The notes beneath the pieces were generated by a model, which saw only the letters and a program-made list of their open reading frames with translations, had not been told where the DNA came from and searched no databases. 64,000 nt of DNA from Cypionkella aquatica. Its GTDB lineage: Bacteria; Pseudomonadota; Alphaproteobacteria; Rhodobacterales; Rhodobacteraceae. The stretch is taken from NCBI RefSeq assembly GCF_030161095.1, contig NZ_BSPP01000004.1, positions 248,001 to 312,000 on the forward strand, in the 5' to 3' direction. The translations under genes were made by a program, and so were the position numbers. Positions 60,578 to 64,000 of the stretch are shown piece after piece; the first letter of the stretch is position 1; each line of letters starts with the position of its first letter.

Positions 60578-61451
60578 TTGCAAGCGGGATCACATCGACG
60601 GCTTGCTCGCTTTTCTGTCCCCCAGAAATCCGCATCGTGCCTTTGATCGGCGAGACATCGCTGTAATCGCGGCCATAGGCGACGACGATGTGATCCTCGC
60701 TGGCGAGTTTGTTGTTGGTGGGGTCGAACTCGATCCAGCCTGCATCGGGGCCGCACCACGCCCGCACCCAAGCATGCATCGCATCGGCACCTTCCAGACG
60801 GGGTTTTCCGGGCGGCGGCAGGGTGCGCAGAAAGCCGCTGACATAGCCCGCAGGCAGGCCAATGCCGCGCAGGCAGGCGATCATGATATGGCTGAAATCC
60901 TGGCAGACCCCTTGGCGCTTGGCGAAAGCCTCGGTCGCGGGGGTATCAACGGTCGTGGCTTTGGCGTCAAAGCGCATGTGGCGGTAGAGCGCAGAGCCTA
61001 CGGCGACGACGGCTTCGGCCACAGTCATATCGGGGTGCAAAGCACCCAGCGCAAAGGCGGTCATGGTGCGGTCACGCGGCACGCGGGTCGAAGGGGACAG
61101 GAAGTGCAGCGGCGAAGCCGGGCCAAGATCACGGCACGCTGCCAGCGCTGCGGGCATCGCGGTCAGCAGGGTGGCATGGGCGGGCATGATGGCGTCAACC
61201 AAACGCTCAATCCGGGCTTTCAGGGTGAAGGCCACCGCGTCATGCCCGCCACGATAGCTGAACTCTGTGATGCGGTTGCCAAAGAAATCAACCCGGTCAA
61301 GGCGTTCTTCCGGGCGCGGGGTGATGTCGACCAGCCCCGCCATCAGCCGTTGGCCCGGCATTTCCAGCGGCATCACGCAGATCACATGCCGCCCGCCGAC
61401 GGCTGGATTGGCGTATTGATAGGCGATGCGCAGTTTGATGTCGTAGATCAT
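60573..61451 (-). CDS. Transglutaminase-like cysteine peptidase
   Basis: A 292-residue protein. An N-terminal beta domain (to about 115) precedes a transglutaminase-fold core with the triad C183 (GVCQDFSH), H226 (DAMHAWVRAW) and D243 (IEFDPTNN). In this operon type it is predicted to cut or remodel peptide tags added by the ATP-grasp partner. It starts 9 bases after the ATP-grasp/alpha-E gene on the same strand. No signal peptide is seen. Confidence 0.9.
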   Translation of the reverse strand: MIYDIKLRIAYQYANPAVGGRHVICVMPLEMPGQRLMAGLVDITPRPEERLDRVDFFGNRITEFSYRGGHDAVAFTLKARIERLVDAIMPAHATLLTAMPAALAACRDLGPASPLHFLSPSTRVPRDRTMTAFALGALHPDMTVAEAVVAVGSALYRHMRFDAKATTVDTPATEAFAKRQGVCQDFSHIMIACLRGIGLPAGYVSGFLRTLPPPGKPRLEGADAMHAWVRAWCGPDAGWIEFDPTNNKLASEDHIVVAYGRDYSDVSPIKGTMRISGGQKSEQAVDVIPLAS

Positions 61452-61460
61452 GGCCCGCCC

Positions 61461-63857
61461 CTAATGCATGAAAGCGGCGTTCAGCGCCGTGGACAGATCA
61501 AAGATTTCGCCACGGGCCTTCAGCAAGGCGGCGGTATCAAGGGTTTCTACCGTATGCAGCTCGATTGAGGTTTGCAGCAGGCGGACTTGCCGTTCAAACG
61601 CGGTCATCTGGCCGTGCGGGCCGGTATGCGAAAGCTCGGCCACGCATTTGCCAATCACATCAAGATGAAAGCGGACCGAGCGCGGGTTACATTCATCAAG
61701 GCCCAGCAGATCAATCACGCTTTCGCGGCTGGTGAACACGGCGTAGCGCTGGCGGTGAACCATGATGCTGTCGCCGACCTCGATCGCCATATCGAGACCA
61801 CCGAGCGGCGCATTGGGGCCTGCAACCGAGGCCAGAAGATCGGTCATCATCGCCGCGCGTTCCAAAGACCTGCCGATCGAGAGAAACTGCCAGCCCGCAG
61901 CGCGATACATGTTTTCATGCACAAGACCGGAAAAGCCCGCGATCTTGCGCAGCATCACGCTCATCACCTGCGCGGCATCGCCACCGGGTTCGGTGGTCTT
62001 GGCGATGCGGGTCATGGATTTCTCGATGTCCTGCAGTGCTGACCAGCCATCGACGCTGAAGCGGTCACGGATTTGCGCCGCACTGTTCACCGCCGAGCTG
62101 AGGGTTTGGCGCAGGCCCAGCGGCAACGCCTCGGCGGGATCGACACCATAGGCTTTCAGACGGGCGCGGATGGTGGCCAGCAGCGGGGCATTGGCGGCCT
62201 CGTTCACCCGGCTGTTATAGGCGCGGGTCAGGCGCAAAAGGCCCTCGGTGCGTTCGACATATCGGCCCAGCCAGAACAGATTGTCGGCGGCGCGGGACGG
62301 CAGCGGCCCCGGTTGCGCGCGGACAAAAGGCGCGGATTGGGGGGTGCGCAAGGTGACGGGTTCAACCGGGGCATCGCTGACCACCCAGACATCGGCAACC
62401 GAGCCGCCGTTGCGCATGGAAATCGCGGTGGTGTCGGTGCCCGCGCCAATGCGGGCGAAACCGCCCGGCATCACCTGCCAACCTGCCGGGGTGCGGGCAA
62501 GGAACACCCGCAGCGACATCGGGCGCGGCACCAAAGCGCCGTTTTCATAGAAGGGTGTGGTCGACAGCGTCACCAACTCTTTGCCGACCAGACCGTTTGC
62601 ATTGTCGGTCAGCCAATCATGCAGATCGGCGTCATCCTCGGCGCCGCGCATCTGGCCGCCAACGGCATGGGGGGCGGTGGTTTCAAAGGCGATGCGGGTC
62701 GCCATTGCCGGGCCGATCAGCATGCGGTCGGCATGAGCGCGGACATGCGCGAGTTCCGCCTTTTGACCGCACCACCATGTCGCAACATTCGGGATTTGCA
62801 GCTTTTGCCCGGTCAACACTTGCGAGATTTTCGGCAGGAAGGCCATCAGCGCCTGGGTTTCCAGCACGCCGACGCCCAAAGCGTTGACCATGGTGACGTT
62901 GCCTTGGCGAACCGCTGACATCAGACCGGGGGTGCCAAGGTGGCTGTCGCCGCGCAGTTCCAGCGGATCGGCCCAGATGCCATCCATCCGCCGCCACAAC
63001 ACATCAACCGGGGCGAGGCCCTCAACCGTGCGAACATAGAGATGGCCGTTTTCAACGGTCAGATCCTCGCCTTCCAGCAGCGCCATGCCAAGGTAGCGGG
63101 CGATATAGGCTTGTTCATAATAGGTATCGGTCAGCGGGCCGGGGGTAAGGATGCCGACGCGCGAGGTGGGATCGCTGCGCAGCTTCTCCAACGCATCGCG
63201 GAAGGATCGGAAAAAGCCCGCAAGGCGGTGGACATTGGTGTTGCGGTAAAGGTCGGGGAAAACCCGGGTGTTGGCGACGCGGTTTTCCAGCGCAAAACCC
63301 GCACCAGACGGCGCATCGGTGCGATCTGACAGCACCCACCAGCGACCATCGGGGCCACGGCCAATCTCGAACGCCATGAAATGCAGGAAATGCCCCGAGC
63401 GCGGTTTTACCCCCACCATCGGGCGCAGCCATTCGGGGTTTTCGGCGATCAAAGTGGCGGGCAGATGGCCTTCAGCGACCAAGCGGTTGTCGCCGTATAG
63501 ATCGGCGGCCAGCAACTCCATCAGATCGGCGCGCTGGATCAGGCCCGCTTCGATGCTGCGCCAATCGGCCTCGGGGAGGATGATCGGCACGGCCGAGAAC
63601 GGCCAGTCGCGGCCCGCACCGGATTTGTCGCCATATTTGCGGAAAAACACCCCGGTATCGGCCAGATGCTGTTCCCCGCGCGCGAAGGCGTCTTTCACCC
63701 CGGCGGCGGACAGCCCCGACATATGCGCAAGCAAGCCAGCCCAAACCGGACGCATCGCGCCGGAGGCATCGACCAGTTCATCCGGAACGCCGGGAAGGGG
63801 GCGATACCGGGCAAAAAGCTGGGTATCGACCGGCTTTGCTGTGGCCTTGCGTGCCAT
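61461..63857 (-). CDS. Circularly permuted ATP-grasp fused to alpha-E domain
   Basis: A 798-residue fusion. The circularly permuted ATP-grasp part (about 60-460) contains WPFSAVPIILPEADWRSIEAGLIQRADLMELLAADLYG, LSDRTDAPSGAGFALENRV, DVLWRRMDG and NALGVGVLETQALMAFLPKI. From about 490 the alpha-E helical domain follows (SRAADNLFWLGRYVERTEGLLRLTRAYNSR). In many genomes these are two genes; here they are one. The set is predicted to make peptide-like amide bonds, but no substrate is known. It starts within one base of the upstream transglutaminase stop (TGATG). Confidence 0.9.
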   Translation of the reverse strand: MARKATAKPVDTQLFARYRPLPGVPDELVDASGAMRPVWAGLLAHMSGLSAAGVKDAFARGEQHLADTGVFFRKYGDKSGAGRDWPFSAVPIILPEADWRSIEAGLIQRADLMELLAADLYGDNRLVAEGHLPATLIAENPEWLRPMVGVKPRSGHFLHFMAFEIGRGPDGRWWVLSDRTDAPSGAGFALENRVANTRVFPDLYRNTNVHRLAGFFRSFRDALEKLRSDPTSRVGILTPGPLTDTYYEQAYIARYLGMALLEGEDLTVENGHLYVRTVEGLAPVDVLWRRMDGIWADPLELRGDSHLGTPGLMSAVRQGNVTMVNALGVGVLETQALMAFLPKISQVLTGQKLQIPNVATWWCGQKAELAHVRAHADRMLIGPAMATRIAFETTAPHAVGGQMRGAEDDADLHDWLTDNANGLVGKELVTLSTTPFYENGALVPRPMSLRVFLARTPAGWQVMPGGFARIGAGTDTTAISMRNGGSVADVWVVSDAPVEPVTLRTPQSAPFVRAQPGPLPSRAADNLFWLGRYVERTEGLLRLTRAYNSRVNEAANAPLLATIRARLKAYGVDPAEALPLGLRQTLSSAVNSAAQIRDRFSVDGWSALQDIEKSMTRIAKTTEPGGDAAQVMSVMLRKIAGFSGLVHENMYRAAGWQFLSIGRSLERAAMMTDLLASVAGPNAPLGGLDMAIEVGDSIMVHRQRYAVFTSRESVIDLLGLDECNPRSVRFHLDVIGKCVAELSHTGPHGQMTAFERQVRLLQTSIELHTVETLDTAALLKARGEIFDLSTALNAAFMH

Positions 63858-64000
63858 CAGTGCCTTGGTGCGCGGCGCATATCGAGGGTCATCGGGAACT
63901 CGGGGTGCGGGGTTTCTGCTGTCGGCTGGTATTGGCCGCCAGTATGCCCGTGCGGCTCGAACCGGGCAAGCCTGCGCGCCTCGGCCTCGTTGCTGTTGAC
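63857..64000 (-). CDS. Large transglutaminase-like protein (DUF2126), C-terminal fragment
   Basis: The last 47 residues of a protein that runs off the right edge. The segment [22 protein letters not shown], then FPMTLDMRR near the end, resembles the tail of the long transglutaminase/DUF2126 proteins that partner the ATP-grasp/alpha-E genes. The stop codon overlaps the next start by one base. The catalytic core is outside the window. Confidence 0.75.
   Translation of the reverse strand, partial: VNSNEAEARRLARFEPHGHTGGQYQPTAETPHPEFPMTLDMRRAPRH

Noticed and set aside
1-64000. CRISPR arrays, insertion sequences, prophage or integrase genes
   Set aside because: No spaced direct repeats, transposase, integrase or phage structural genes were seen anywhere in the window.

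Overview
The window is about 64 kb of GC-rich (roughly 60-65%), gene-dense bacterial chromosome. Gene content points to a heterotrophic alphaproteobacterium of the Rhodobacterales (Rhodobacter/Pseudorhodobacter-like): a serC-serA operon with a hairpin leader, tandem major facilitator genes, PAS hybrid kinases with receiver domains, a PHB-depolymerase-like esterase, and the circularly permuted ATP-grasp/alpha-E/transglutaminase set. This is judged from protein families, not from a marker gene. No rRNA, tRNA, CRISPR array, insertion sequence or prophage was seen. No stretch without a gene exceeds 300 bases; the longest gaps are 54937-55226, 19608-19872, 6376-6629, 47574-47821, 39099-39321 and 50454-50660.

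Layout. 1-6.4 kb: start of a MuiA-like secreted protein (cut by the left edge), class III aminotransferase, secreted TPR protein, orphan ATP-grasp protein, and an XRE-cupin regulator divergent from an Old-Yellow-Enzyme/FAD flavoenzyme. 6.6-10.2 kb: asd and two tandem MFS transporters. 10.3-15.3 kb: carbohydrate block with a GH13 alpha-glucosidase converging on a lactonase-dgoA-dgoK operon (lower De Ley-Doudoroff galactonate steps) that is divergent from an IclR regulator; a 72-base REP-like palindrome lies between the converging genes. 15.3-20.5 kb: tRNA hydroxylase trhO, NAD salvage pncA and pncB, a phosphotransferase, arfB, a small structured RNA candidate and the queuosine-precursor transporter. 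20.6-27.7 kb: phytase-like protein, mepA, UMF1-type MFS, thioesterase, yggT, recQ, yaaA. 27.7-37.9 kb: a double-receiver hybrid kinase, then a giant alpha-2-macroglobulin/pbpC pair. 37.9-41.7 kb: thiolase, MFS, fumarylacetoacetase. 41.7-47.6 kb: phosphoesterase, then all three committed serine biosynthesis genes (serA and serC on minus, serB on plus), a GNAT and a TauE-like permease. 47.8-50.5 kb: SulP permease and PHB-depolymerase-like esterase. 50.6-54.9 kb: a phosphorelay island (response regulator with a degenerate GGDEF-like domain plus Hpt, facing a single-domain regulator plus PAS hybrid kinase). 55.2-60.5 kb: HU, AMP nucleosidase, an epimerase-like SDR, DUF1349, a BetI-like regulator, TerC. 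60.6-64 kb: transglutaminase, ATP-grasp/alpha-E fusion, and the tail of a second large transglutaminase cut by the right edge.

Most of this is housekeeping or catabolic chromosome. The best candidate for something undescribed is the short transcription unit at about 19630-19866 (minus strand): a perfect -35 hexamer, an almost full-length Shine-Dalgarno match, an 18-codon ORF, two further hairpins and a terminator, placed just upstream of the ribosome-rescue gene arfB. The phosphorelay island with its degenerate GGDEF-like output domain, the ATP-grasp/transglutaminase operon and the orphan ATP-grasp/TPR pair are the next most interesting.
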